The position numbers and the translations under genes were made by a program. This document shows, piece after piece, positions 12,913 to 22,964 of a stretch of DNA of 64,000 nt (position 1 is the stretch's first letter; each line of letters opens with the position of its first letter). The notes under the pieces are model-generated. The model searched no databases, had not been told where the DNA came from, and saw nothing but the letters and a program-made list of their open reading frames with translations. Source of the stretch: Neostapfia colusana (Eukaryota; Streptophyta; Magnoliopsida; Poales; Poaceae); contig JASWHV010000003.1 in the NCBI GenBank assembly GCA_030760725.1, positions 58,170,517 through 58,234,516 on the forward strand. The letters run 5' to 3'.

Positions 12913-12939
12913 GAAAAATCTCGTCCTCGAGATTGGGGT

Positions 12940-13497
12940 TTACAAAGGGAATAGATTAGGAAATTGTGATTTGAGTTCATCTTCTCTTTCCCATGTAGCT
13001 TCTGCCTCGGAATGATGTTTCCATTGAACTTTGCACATACGAATTATTTTGTTTCTTGTAACCTTTTCCACTGTGTCAAGAATTTTTACAGGATACTCGG
13101 TATATGAAAGATCTTCTTGTACATCCAACTCATCCATTGATAATTGCTCTTCTGGTGTTCTCAAGCACTTCTTGAGCTGTGATACGTGGAACACATCATG
13201 CACGTCCGACAATCGAGAAGGTAACTCTAACTGATATTCTACCTCTCCTTTGCGTTCCAGTATCTTGAATGGTCCGATATACCGAGGTGCTAGTTTCCCT
13301 CTTACTTTGAATCTCCTTAGCCCACGCATGGGTGACACTTTGAGATACACATAGTTTCCCACTTCGAAGACTAGTTCTCTTCGCCTTGTGTCTGCATAGC
13401 TCTTTTGTCTTGTTTGAGCTATCTTTAGATTATTGCGAATTTCTCTTACTTTCTTTTCTGCATCTTTTAGTACATCAGGCCCAAACACCTTACTCAC
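12940..13497 (-). pseudogene. Copy B: integrase C-terminus and complete chromodomain
   Basis: Open for 185 codons without the TAG seen in copy A. Order: integrase C-terminal module (SPMRGLRRFKVRGK), FHVSQLKKC, an acidic linker, and a chromodomain from about residue 130 (EYPVKILD ... VQWKHH ... EATWERED ... SQFPNLF). The two conserved Trp are present (in VQWKHH and EATWER), while the first aromatic-cage position is not aromatic, as is usual in this chromovirus chromodomain class. It is out of frame with the rest of integrase at about 13490-13497; a small ancestral deletion shared with copy A is likely. Confidence 0.88.
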
Positions 13498-14350
13498 CTA
13501 TTTGATCCCAAAATAGTGGAGTTCTACATCTTCTTCCATATAGAGCCTCAAATGGGGACATCTTCATACTTGATTGGTAGCTATTATTGTAGGAGAATTC
13601 TGCATATGGCAAATTCTTATCCCAACTCCTACTATTTTTGAGTGCACAAGCCCGGAGCATATCTTCAAGAATCTGATTGGTCCTTTCGGTCTGCCCATCA
13701 GTTTGTGGATGATATGCAGAACTGAAATTTAATCGAGTTCCCATGGACTCATGTAATTTCTGCCAAAATCTTGAAGTGAACTGTGTACCTCTATCTGATA
13801 CTATCTTTTTGGGTACACCATGTAGGCAGACTATTCTCGACATATACAGTTCTGCTAGTTTGGAACCGTTAAAATTTTCCTTCACTGGAATAAAGTGAGC
13901 AACCTTGGTCAATCTATCCACTATCACCCATATTGAGTCATACCCTGTTTGTGTCCTGAGCAAACCCACTATGAAGTCCATCCCAATTTCTTCCCACTTC
14001 CATTCAGGTATTTTTAGTGGTTGTAATAGCCCTGCATACCTTTGATGTTCTGCTTTGACTAGTTGACATGTGTCACATAATGCCACATGCTCTGCAACAT
14101 CTCTTTTCATTCCATACCACCAATACCTTGTCTTAAGATCATGATACATCTTTGTACTTCCAGGATGGATAGAATAATCAGAATCGTGAGCCTCTTTTAA
14201 GATTAACTTCTTTATTTCCTTCATATCTGGCACACATATTCTTTTACCATGCCATATGATACCATTCTCATCTTCTCTAAATCCCGGGGCCTTGTTTTGT
14301 TTGATCAACTGCTTAATTTCTTTGATCTTTTCATCGTCCTTTTGACCTTT
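13490..14350 (-). pseudogene. Copy B: integrase, separated from RT/RNase H by one stop codon
   Basis: In the same frame as the polyprotein to its right, but cut off by a TGA at about 14348-14350 where copy A has CGA, a C-to-T change at a CpG. It holds the integrase zinc site (HPGSTKMYHDL ... CDTCQ) and the catalytic core MDFIVG, SDRGTQF and GQTERTN. It differs from copy A at a few residues (for example Q versus P after RTN). Confidence 0.9.
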
Positions 14351-17119
14351 TCATATATCTTGTTCGAGGGTTGAATCAACCTCCATTGCTATGGCTTCTG
14401 TATGATTCACCAAGCATAAGTTGAGTTTTGCGAACTCCTCACAAAGTTGAGGTTGTAGATCTCTTATGGTCAACATGTTAACATGTGTCTTTCTGCTCAA
14501 GGCATCTGCAACCACATTAGCTTTTCCAGGATGGTAATTGATTCCCACATCAAAATCGTTAATGAACTCCAACCATCTCCTTTGCCGAAGGTTGAGATCT
14601 GGCTGAGTGAAGATATACTTCAAACTCTTATGATCGGTATAGATCTCAGTTCTTTTACCCATCAGGTAATGCCTCCATAACTTCAATGCATGTACAACTG
14701 CGGCCAACTCTAGATCATGGGTAGGATAGTTCTTCTCATGCTTCCGAAGTTGTCGGGAAGCATAGGCAATCACATGCCCTTCTTGCATAAGCACACATCC
14801 TAACCCTTGCCCTGAAGCATCACAATATACAGAGAAAGATTTCTCCATATCGGGCATAACCAAAACTGGGGCAGTTGTTAACTTCTTCTTTAATTCTTGA
14901 AAGCTTGATTCACACTCTTGAGACCATACAAAAGCAGCTCCTTTTTCCAACATCTTTGTGAGTGGCTTAGCTATTTTTGAAAATCCTTCAATGAACCTTC
15001 GGTAATAGCCTGCCAATCCTAAGAAGCTTCGGATTTCACCGACATTCTCTGGTGTCTTCCACTTTTGCACACCAGATATCTTTTCTGGATCTACTGAGAT
15101 CCCTCCTTCGGAGATAATATGTCCCAGAAAAGCAACTTTCTTAAGCCAAAATTCACACTTACTGAATTTGGCATAAAGTTGATTTTCTCTTAGCTTTTGT
15201 AATACTATCCTCACGTGCTCTTCATGTTCTTTCTCATTCTTTGAGTATATGAGGATATCATCAATGAACACTACCACAAACTTGTCCAAGTATTTCATGA
15301 ACACCTTATTCATAAGGTACATGAAATATGCTGGAGCATTTGTTAGTCCAAAAGGCATAACTGTATATTCATACAGTCCATACCTAGAAACAAATGCTGT
15401 CTTCGGGATATCCGATTCTCTTATCTTTAGTTGATGATATCCAGAACGGAGGTCAATCTTGGAGAATACACATGCACCTCTTAATTGATCAAACAAGTCC
15501 TCAATATGAGGTAAAGGGTACTTGTTTTTGATTGTCACTTCGTTGAGGTCACGGTAATCTACACATAACCTCTTGGTTCCATCCTTCTTCGGTACAAATA
15601 TGACCGGAGCTCCCCATGGTGAGGAACTAGGACGAATATACCCTTTCTCCGATAACTCTCGGATATAATCCTTGAGTTCTGCTAGCTGTTGGGTATCCAT
15701 CCTATAAGGCCTTTTATATATGGGAGCAGTACTAGGTACTAACTCTATAATGAATTCTACTTCTCGATCCGGTGGAATACCTGGTAATTCCTCGGGAAAT
15801 ACATCTGGAAATTCGTTGACCACCTTTATATCCTCAATAACTACTTCGGTCTTGTTGAGTTGAACATTTCCAGAGGGTACTTGAATAGATGTGAACTCAA
15901 CCTTGGTTCCATCCGTATGCGTTAGTTCCACTGTCCTTGTTGAACAATGTATAACTCCTTTATATTTGGTTAACCAGTCCATTCCCAAGATGATATCTAT
16001 CCCTTGTGATTCTATCACAATGAGATTTGCAAGGAATTCTACTCCATTAACTCCTAGCTTTATCTTGGGACATATTTGTTTTGTCTTTATTTCTCCTCCA
16101 GGAGAATTCACTAATAACACTCGATTCATAGATGTAATTGGTAAGTTGTGCTTGGTTATGAATTCCTTGGCTATGAATGAGTGTGTTGCACCAGAGTCAA
16201 ACAGGATTGTAGCAGGATAAGTGTTTGCGGAGAACATACCAATCACCACATCTGGTGCCTCCTGTGCTTCCTCCATGGTCACATGATTCACCTTGCCACG
16301 CACAAGATTCTGTGGTGGAGGTGGCTTCTTGTTGGGGCACCGGTTGGCATAATGTCCCGTTTCTCCACAGTTGAAGCATTGCCCCGTGACCTTGTTCATT
16401 GGTGCCTTGTTGCCTGGTTGTGCATTTGGAGGATTTGACCCTGCAGGACGGGGTTGGAAAGCAGGACGTTGTTGCTGCACTTGTTGTCGCTGCTGCTGTG
16501 GTTGGAAGGTTGGATTCCTAGTAGCAAGGTTGTAGCTCCTCTGAAACTGATTGGGAGCTATAGGTTGATTCATTGCTCCCGTCGGCAGTGATGAGAAACG
16601 GGGCCGACTGTTGCTGCTAGAAGCCTGTCCTTGCCAATTCATTTTCCTCTTTCGCTCTTCAACTAACTTCTGTCTTTTTCTTTCCACTATGAAAGCCTTG
16701 TTGATGAGCTTTTGGAAACTTTCATAGTCACTTGAGGACATAGCATACTGTATTTCTGAGTTCAATCCCTCAATGAAACAATCTTGTTTCTTTTCATCCG
16801 TGTCTATGTCTCCCGGAGCATAGCGAGATAACTGTGTGAACTTGGTAAGGTACTCTCGCACGGACATGCTCCCTTGTTTCAGGTTGAGGAACTCCTTCCG
16901 CTTGTTCTTGATCTCTCCTGCTGTAGCATAGTGATTGCGGAAGGCAAGTTTGAACTCATTCCATGAGATACTTTCTAGATCCTCATGGGCTTCTTTGTAT
17001 GCCGTCCACCAGTCCGCTGCAGATCCATATAGTTGGTGAGAAGCAAAGAGCACTCTCTCACGTCCTGGGCACTGTATGATCTGCAACTTGTTCTCAATAT
17101 TCTTGAGCCAATCATCAGC
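14351..17119 (-). pseudogene. Copy B: gag, CCHC, protease, RT, RNase H
   Basis: Continuous frame of over 900 codons, nearly identical to copy A. It has the gag domain, CCHC knuckle, DSGATHSF protease, RT with FIDD and RNase H, ending at the copy-specific TGA. One RT motif reads CVDYRDLN where copy A has CVDYRALN. The upstream gag start is separated by the shared TAA at about 17120. Confidence 0.92.
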
Positions 17120-17389
17120 TTACAATGGCTCTATAGCGTTGTCGAACCTTGGTGGTTGAGTGCTTAGAAACTCATTCAATTTGGGTTGACGTGGTGCATT
17201 CTGAATTTGTGGTTGCATGTTGCCCACCACTTGTGTTAAGTTCTGAAGGAGTTGGTTTTGCATATTCATCATCTGTTGTATAACCTCTCCATCTGCTCTG
17301 CGTGCAACTCGTGGCTGCCATCCAGGCAAAGGGAACTCTGCAGCCTCATTGTTGTTGTTCCCTTCATTGCGTCTTCTTCTTCCTGCCAT
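17120..17389 (-). pseudogene. Copy B: gag N-terminus
   Basis: 89 codons, one residue different from copy A, ending at the same TAA. The identical break in both copies shows it was already present before they were joined or duplicated. Confidence 0.85.
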
Positions 17390-17459
17390 CTATTGTGAAA
17401 GACTATGTTTAAAATTAATGTATAGATGTTCTCTTAAGTGTATTACGTTGTGTACTTAC
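17390..17459 (-). promoter_or_regulatory. Possible 70-nt intron ending at the gag ATG (copy B)
   Basis: Same GTAAGT donor and CACAATAG acceptor as at 8391-8460. Confidence 0.4.
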
Positions 17460-17734
17460 TTCATCAATTCTATACAAGAGTTACTAAAGTTTCTACTTTG
17501 TTTATTAGGTGATCATGATTTAAACAAACTAAGCACTTATATTCCTTAATAGATATTTACATACATTAACGAGGTTGTGAACATAAGCCTACAGCTTTCA
17601 CAACTCACGTTCATACGCTAACACACATTACATCATCAATCTAAACAAGTACACTAATCAACCATTACACACTAGTCCATACAATACCATACACACGTAC
17701 TACACGAGTTACTACATAATCAAGGACACCTATC

Positions 17735-18529
17735 CTAGTTATCCCCTGGGTTCTGTGCATCCTCCTGTGGGTTCCCGCCATCACCATCAGGAGTACTAGC
17801 CTCTGACTCAGCTGTGGAGGCCTCAGGTGCTGGAGAAGTATGAGGGCGTTTGGCTGCCCTACGGCCTGGAGAGTCCGGAGTCCATGTGTCTCCATCCGAA
17901 GCATAGAGATCACTCACTTCTCCATCCCTCATCCTCATCAGTCCACCCATAATGGCCTCCGTCTTCTTCAGAAGGTCCCAGACGTCTTGGAGTTCCTGTT
18001 GGCAGTTCTGCAGCCTCGTACTGACGTCCACTCCTACCTGGAGGCTCATATCCATATGCACTACGTCACAACCTTCATGGATGGGCTCGTAGTTGAATAC
18101 CGCACTTCCACTTTGTCGCCGAGGGGTGTACATGTATTGGGTCCCCTCAAGGCGGCCACGGTTGGTGTAGCTCTGGCAAGTGATTGCCTCCCAAGTGGCG
18201 TCCTTCTCAGCCTCTGCCATGGTGGACCTCCATGCTGGCGAGTTGTGGATCTTGCGCAGCTTGTTATCATAGTAGATTCTTGCCTGCGACTTCCACTCAT
18301 CGCGTTCTGCGCGAGAGACTCGAGTGGTGTCGTACTGCACCTCTAGCTTGCCGGTATAACCATCACAGCGAAGGAGGTGTCTCAGTCGATCCACCATGCC
18401 TCTAGTAGACTCCCAGTGGGTCTGGTAGGTGGCGGGGTTGTCCACCTCCTCAGTAGTGCGCTCAGCCAGCTGGTGTTGAGTAACTCGTCCTCCGGTGGAC
18501 TTACGGGCCGTAAGACGTGTGCGTGCCAT
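17735..18529 (-). CDS. Chromovirus extra ORF with histone H3-like N-terminal tail
   Basis: 264 residues, intact, located between the PBS and gag. After the Met the protein starts ARTRLTARKSTGG and continues to QLA at residues 20-22. Counting Ala as 1, this matches the histone H3 tail at 14 of the first 21 positions, including R2, T3, T6, R8, K9, S10, T11, G12 and G13. The K4 and K14 positions are Arg, the K18 position is His, and K9 is the only lysine. Met-Ala is a normal Met-removal site, so the mature end would coincide with that of H3. The middle has no recognised domain. A coiled coil is likely at about 165-200, an NLS-like RRAAKRPH lies at 223-230, and the tail is acidic and Ser/Pro-rich. 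Function is unknown. Context with an integrase chromodomain suggests chromatin mimicry. Such extra ORFs are not part of the canonical gypsy gene set. Confidence 0.85.
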   Translation of the reverse strand: MARTRLTARKSTGGRVTQHQLAERTTEEVDNPATYQTHWESTRGMVDRLRHLLRCDGYTGKLEVQYDTTRVSRAERDEWKSQARIYYDNKLRKIHNSPAWRSTMAEAEKDATWEAITCQSYTNRGRLEGTQYMYTPRRQSGSAVFNYEPIHEGCDVVHMDMSLQVGVDVSTRLQNCQQELQDVWDLLKKTEAIMGGLMRMRDGEVSDLYASDGDTWTPDSPGRRAAKRPHTSPAPEASTAESEASTPDGDGGNPQEDAQNPGDN

Positions 18530-18711
18530 CTATTTCAAGAAAATTTAAAAATATGTTAGAAAATAAACAATAATATAATTTTGAATATAGATGAGGTTAG
18601 ATAACATATATATAATTTAAATAATCCTCCTTCTAACAAAATAGTTTTAAATAAAATAGTGATGTCTATCCCGTCCATTTCTAACTAGGTTTGCGTCCTA
18701 CGGGCAACCTT
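18530..18711 (-). other. Leader between PBS and extra ORF (copy B)
   Basis: Same as 9530-9711: an AT-rich leader with a branch-point-like and acceptor-like end abutting the ORF start. Confidence 0.45.
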
Positions 18712-18724
18712 GGCTCTGATACCA
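18712..18724 (-). other. Primer-binding site, copy B
   Basis: TGGTATCAGAGCC on the minus strand, three bases inside LTR3; initiator tRNA-Met type. Confidence 0.93.
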
Positions 18725-18727
18725 CTT

Positions 18728-21700
18728 TGTCACACCCGGTATTCCATAAGAAATACCCGAGCGTATACTCACATGTATGCCAGGATCAGTTGATTCATAC
18801 ATGTGTCGACAAGAGTGTAATATCATTATATTACAAGCCAAGTTCAACGTACACCATAATATTACATCATAGTATATAAAATATCAAGTAATAGTACCAA
18901 TACACTAAACACAACAGCGGAAGACTACATTGTGGGTGCTCTAGTTCCACAGGCATTGCCCGGGGGTTACGCCAACCTAGAACAACTCCTCGGGATCGAA
19001 GTCCTCCTCATCAAAGTCTACATCTTCATTTGCACCTGAGCAGCATATTACATCCAACAAAAGCAAGTTTGAGTACCAAAGGTACTCAGCAAGTGTAGGA
19101 AAGAATGTTATGAAGGCTAATAACAAGGGAAGGCTAACATGGTTAAGCACTATGCATTAATCCTAAGCCTTAGCTTTGATTAGCAACCTATCTTACTAAG
19201 TGATAATCCCACCATCATCATAATTAAGTCATTAATGTTAGGTTACACCACCCAACAACCTCTTTCAACTCACATTCATGTTTCTCTAATCATGGACAAG
19301 TCCAAGCCGCTCTTGACCGTGAGCACGGCTGTCATGACAGTTTGGTTCTCTGCAGAGATTGTACCACTTTACCAACAAGTAGTGATTTCATCCCCTGTTG
19401 CCAGGTGGACTAAGAAACCTCCCTGATATCCGTAGTTGCAAGCCACATTACACACTTCCTTTGGTGTGCGATCAGGAGATCACTACATGGCCTTTACAAA
19501 GGGTCTACCGGCAAGTACAAGCCCACTGAGGTTTCACCGCTGTAGTTCCTGGGAGTAACCCTCCCCTACAGAAGCCCCCTCTTGAGCCTGGCAGTTCCCA
19601 GGGCAGTCAAAAATGGACTCCCATTCCCCGCACCATCCAAACACTCATACTATACCGGCAAACTCCTAATTAATTGGCCAAGCTGCCCCATATCAGTCTT
19701 GTGGTGGCACTGTAAAGCCGGGTTAACTGTTCCATGAACCGGTCCTTAGAATCTAAGACAGACACTAACTCATTCCCGAGTCTCGTGCACGAAGCACCAA
19801 CCAAAACAACCAGCCTGTCTAGATTCCTAATACCATGACACACTCTTGTGTCTTCCATATATTCCACAAGACTAGAATCATCCATGATTCAATCATTCTC
19901 TAAAGTTCAAAGCATGGCTAAGCACATAAAATGATAACCATCAAATCCTATCTAATTCCCACCATGGTTTTGCAAGGAATGATAAAGCAATAAAACTATG
20001 GAAACATCCTACACTGGGTTTCATATTAAAGACATCCTGCAAACAATCTAACTATTCATCCTAGAATAGGAGCAAAGTGGTCAAGTAACACTTGCCTTTG
20101 AAGGAAGGGTGATTCACTTCAAATTCTTGCTCTTGAAGATTTGGAAGTAGTTCTTGATTTGATTCTAGCCATTCACATGCACACACAAAATAATGCCAAA
20201 CATGCCATAAGAATCTTGGCAATGTTTTACAATCATACATGTTTGAATACACACATGCACCTATTGTTTTCATGTCATTTTATGTGGTTTGGAATGAAAA
20301 TAAATTTCAATTGGGGTACTTATATCCTTCTACTTTACTATTGCCACAGCCAAACACTCATTTTCAGTTCGTGAGATGATTTAAATAAATTTTAGAATTT
20401 TATAAGTATATATGTAAATTCTTATAATTAATTAAATCCTAGAAATCATATAAATTATTACTATAATGATTTTCAGAACTCATATTTTTATTTTCTGCAT
20501 TTCAGAACCTATTAAGCATTTAGAACAGTTTCCAAAAATTTTCTTTAATATGTACTATTTTTATCTATTTTTCAGTATTCATTTAATATCCAAAAATGCA
20601 TTTTCAGCCATTTAAATAATTATTCTGAACTACAGAATCTTAAAATACATAAAAGTGTAAAACAGAATATTCTTATGCTATTTAATAAATTTCTACAATT
20701 TTCTAATACCTATTTTGTTTTTATTTTGATTTTTCAGAATTAATTTAACACCAAATAAATATTTTCAGTCTCTAAAAGTTATTATTTTTAATTTCAGAAT
20801 TTGTTTTCTGTTCAGAATGTTTTAACAATGCTTTTAATAAATTTCCCACATTTTTCAGAGGTCATTTAGCCTATTTTGATTAATTACAGAATTAAAAACA
20901 AACTTTTAAACTGATTTGGGCTAATTTGTAATAAATTCAAACTTTTTGGGGTTCAAATTGAATTTACAGAGCTGTTTTATCAATTTCCATAATGTACAGG
21001 GGCTATTTGGTTATTTTAAACTGAGTTTACTAATTTCTAATAAGCCTAGGGTTAATTCTGCAAGAATCAGGGGCTATTTCCTATTTGTTTAAATCTCCAG
21101 GGGCCTAACCAGAAGATTCCTAACGTTTATAACTGTTTTGAATGTGGGCCGTTGGATCTGAGATCAACGGCCCAGATTAAAAGAATCGAACCGGTATCGG
21201 TTCTTTTAATTCTAACCGTTCACTTCAGATCCGAGGGCTCAGAGGCGGCCACGTCGGCTCACCCCCTTCTCCTTCGCGGCCGGCGGCTGCGCGCGCCGGC
21301 GATCGGCGGCGGCCTCGTCGGAAGTTATCGGTTTTTGCCATTTCTTCACTATTTCTCGATCTACTTGCACCAAAAGAGAGAGGAGAGAGTGGGGAACTCA
21401 CTTAGGTCCATCTTTGGACCCAGAAGCAGCCGGAGGAGCGTGATCGACGGCGACCGTGGAGGATCTCCGGCGATCTTCGTCGGCAATGATCTCCAGGCAC
21501 TTTTCCTCAGGGAATTTGATCGGGAATCCTCTCTGGGGGTCGTTGGAGTGTGTAGGAATCACTAGAATCAAGGATCTCGGAGTGTTTTCGAGGAATTCGA
21601 CTTTGGGGTGGTTTTGCAAATCGGGAGGAGTGAGGGCGGTTCTCAGGGCAGAAATGGCCGGCGCCGGGGGTATTTGTAGGGGGCAGCGAGGCGGCGGTTG

Positions 21701-21898
21701 CTAGAGTGTCTGTTGGCAAAGAGACGCGCGGAATTGGCCACATGGTGGCGGTTTTCTTCTCACATGTGATAATAGAAGGGAAAAGAAAGAGAGAGAGGAA
21801 GAGGGGCGGCGGTTTTGGAGGAGGAGGGGCCGACGGCCGGGCTGGGGTGGTGAAGGGGGAGGGGGTTTACTCATTTTGTGAAAAACTCGGATATTACA
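18728..21898 (-). repeat. LTR3, 5' LTR of copy B
   Basis: 3171 bp, TG...CA, very similar to LTR2. It is followed by ACT, as at the start of the internal regions, and then by a partial second copy of the LTR end (ATTTTGTGAAAAACT) fused to the host LTR. So this junction is not a clean insertion edge. Confidence 0.92.
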
Positions 21899-21913
21899 AC
21901 TATTTTGTGAAAA

Positions 21914-22044
21914 ACTGGTTCATGGAGCATGTAACCTGACTTTACCGTGCCAACCACATGCTGAGATGGGGCAGCTTGGCCAATTAATTAGGTGTATCCC
22001 CGGCGTAGTATGGGTGTGTTGGATGGTGCGGGGAGTAGGTGTCA
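21914..22044 (+). repeat. 131-bp direct duplication flanking the gypsy array, right copy
   Basis: Near-identical to 1046-1176. From 22045 the host LTR continues without interruption. Confidence 0.9.
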
Positions 22045-22964
22045 GCTGGACTACCATATGAACCGCTAGGCTCAAGAGGGGGCCACTGCAGTGGGGTTGG
22101 AGCCTCTTGTATGCTGTTAGGGGTGAAACCTCAGTGGGCCCACGCTCGTCGGGAATCCCTTTGTAAAGGCTTCGTAGTGATCTCCTGGCTACACACCTGG
22201 GAAGTGTGAATGTGGTTCGTAGCCACTGGCATAATGGAGGTTCTTTTAGTCCATCCGACAACGGGGGATGAAATCACTACATGTGGGTACAGTGGTGCAA
22301 ACTCTGCAGAGTCAAAACTGTCATGACAGCCGTGCTCACGGTCAAGAGCGGCTTGGACTTATTCATGATTAGAGTATTGATGGCTTTGGAAGTTGAGGAT
22401 GTTAAGCGGGGAGCTTAACAATGGAATTTGAGGTTATGGTCATTTGATTATGATGATGGGTTGGGAGATTGGGACCATTTCACCTGTGTAGTAATGTAGG
22501 TGTTTAATAAGCTAAGGTGGTAGATAATAATTGCGTAATGCTTTAACCATGAGTTCAACCTCTCCTTGTTCTAGCCATGCATGACATAACTTTCTCACAC
22601 TTGCTGAGTACCATCGGTACTCAACCTTGCATATTTGTTGGTTTATATTACTGCTCAGGTCAAGAGAATGATGTGGTGTTTAATGATCAAGACTTTGGAC
22701 CCGAAGAAGGTTTCTAGGTTCATGGAGTCCCCCCGGCAACGCCTGTGACGGAGCCCACAAGAATAATATTCCGCTGCTATTTTATTTACTTGTTATGAAC
22801 TTACTATCGTCCATCGAGACATATGCTATGTAAGACTTATTTATATTCGACACCTGGCTTGTAATAAATGATGCTTCACTGTTTGTCATCACATGTATGA
22901 GAAAATGATCCTGACATACATGTGATATTCACTCGGTTGTTCTTCGGATAAACCGGGTGTGACA
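21914..22964 (+). mobile_element. Diverged Tekay-related LTR, right part
   Basis: This continues the LTR at 1-1171 and ends GGGTGTGACA at 22964, the mirror image of the TGTCACACCC edges of the array LTRs. No internal region follows: it abuts copia integrase sequence directly. It is therefore a solo LTR, or the 3' LTR of an element lying left of the window. The next five bases, ATTTG (22965-22969), are the candidate target-site duplication. Confidence 0.75.

Larger units (their letters stand above)
1172..21898 (-). mobile_element. Ty3/gypsy chromovirus (Tekay type) array: three LTRs, two internal regions
   Basis: Order on the plus strand is LTR1 (1172-3897), internal A (3898-9727), LTR2 (9728-12896), internal B (12897-18727), LTR3 (18728-21898). 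All parts have the same orientation, and the coding strand is minus. The LTRs read TG...CA. A primer-binding site matching initiator tRNA-Met lies beside LTR2 and LTR3, and a purine tract beside LTR1 and LTR2. A and B differ only at scattered bases, which argues for a recent event and against an exact assembly duplicate. The chromodomain, long LTRs and iMet PBS point to the Tekay (Del) lineage of chromoviruses. The shared-LTR layout is what unequal recombination between LTRs of neighbouring copies produces. Confidence 0.92.
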
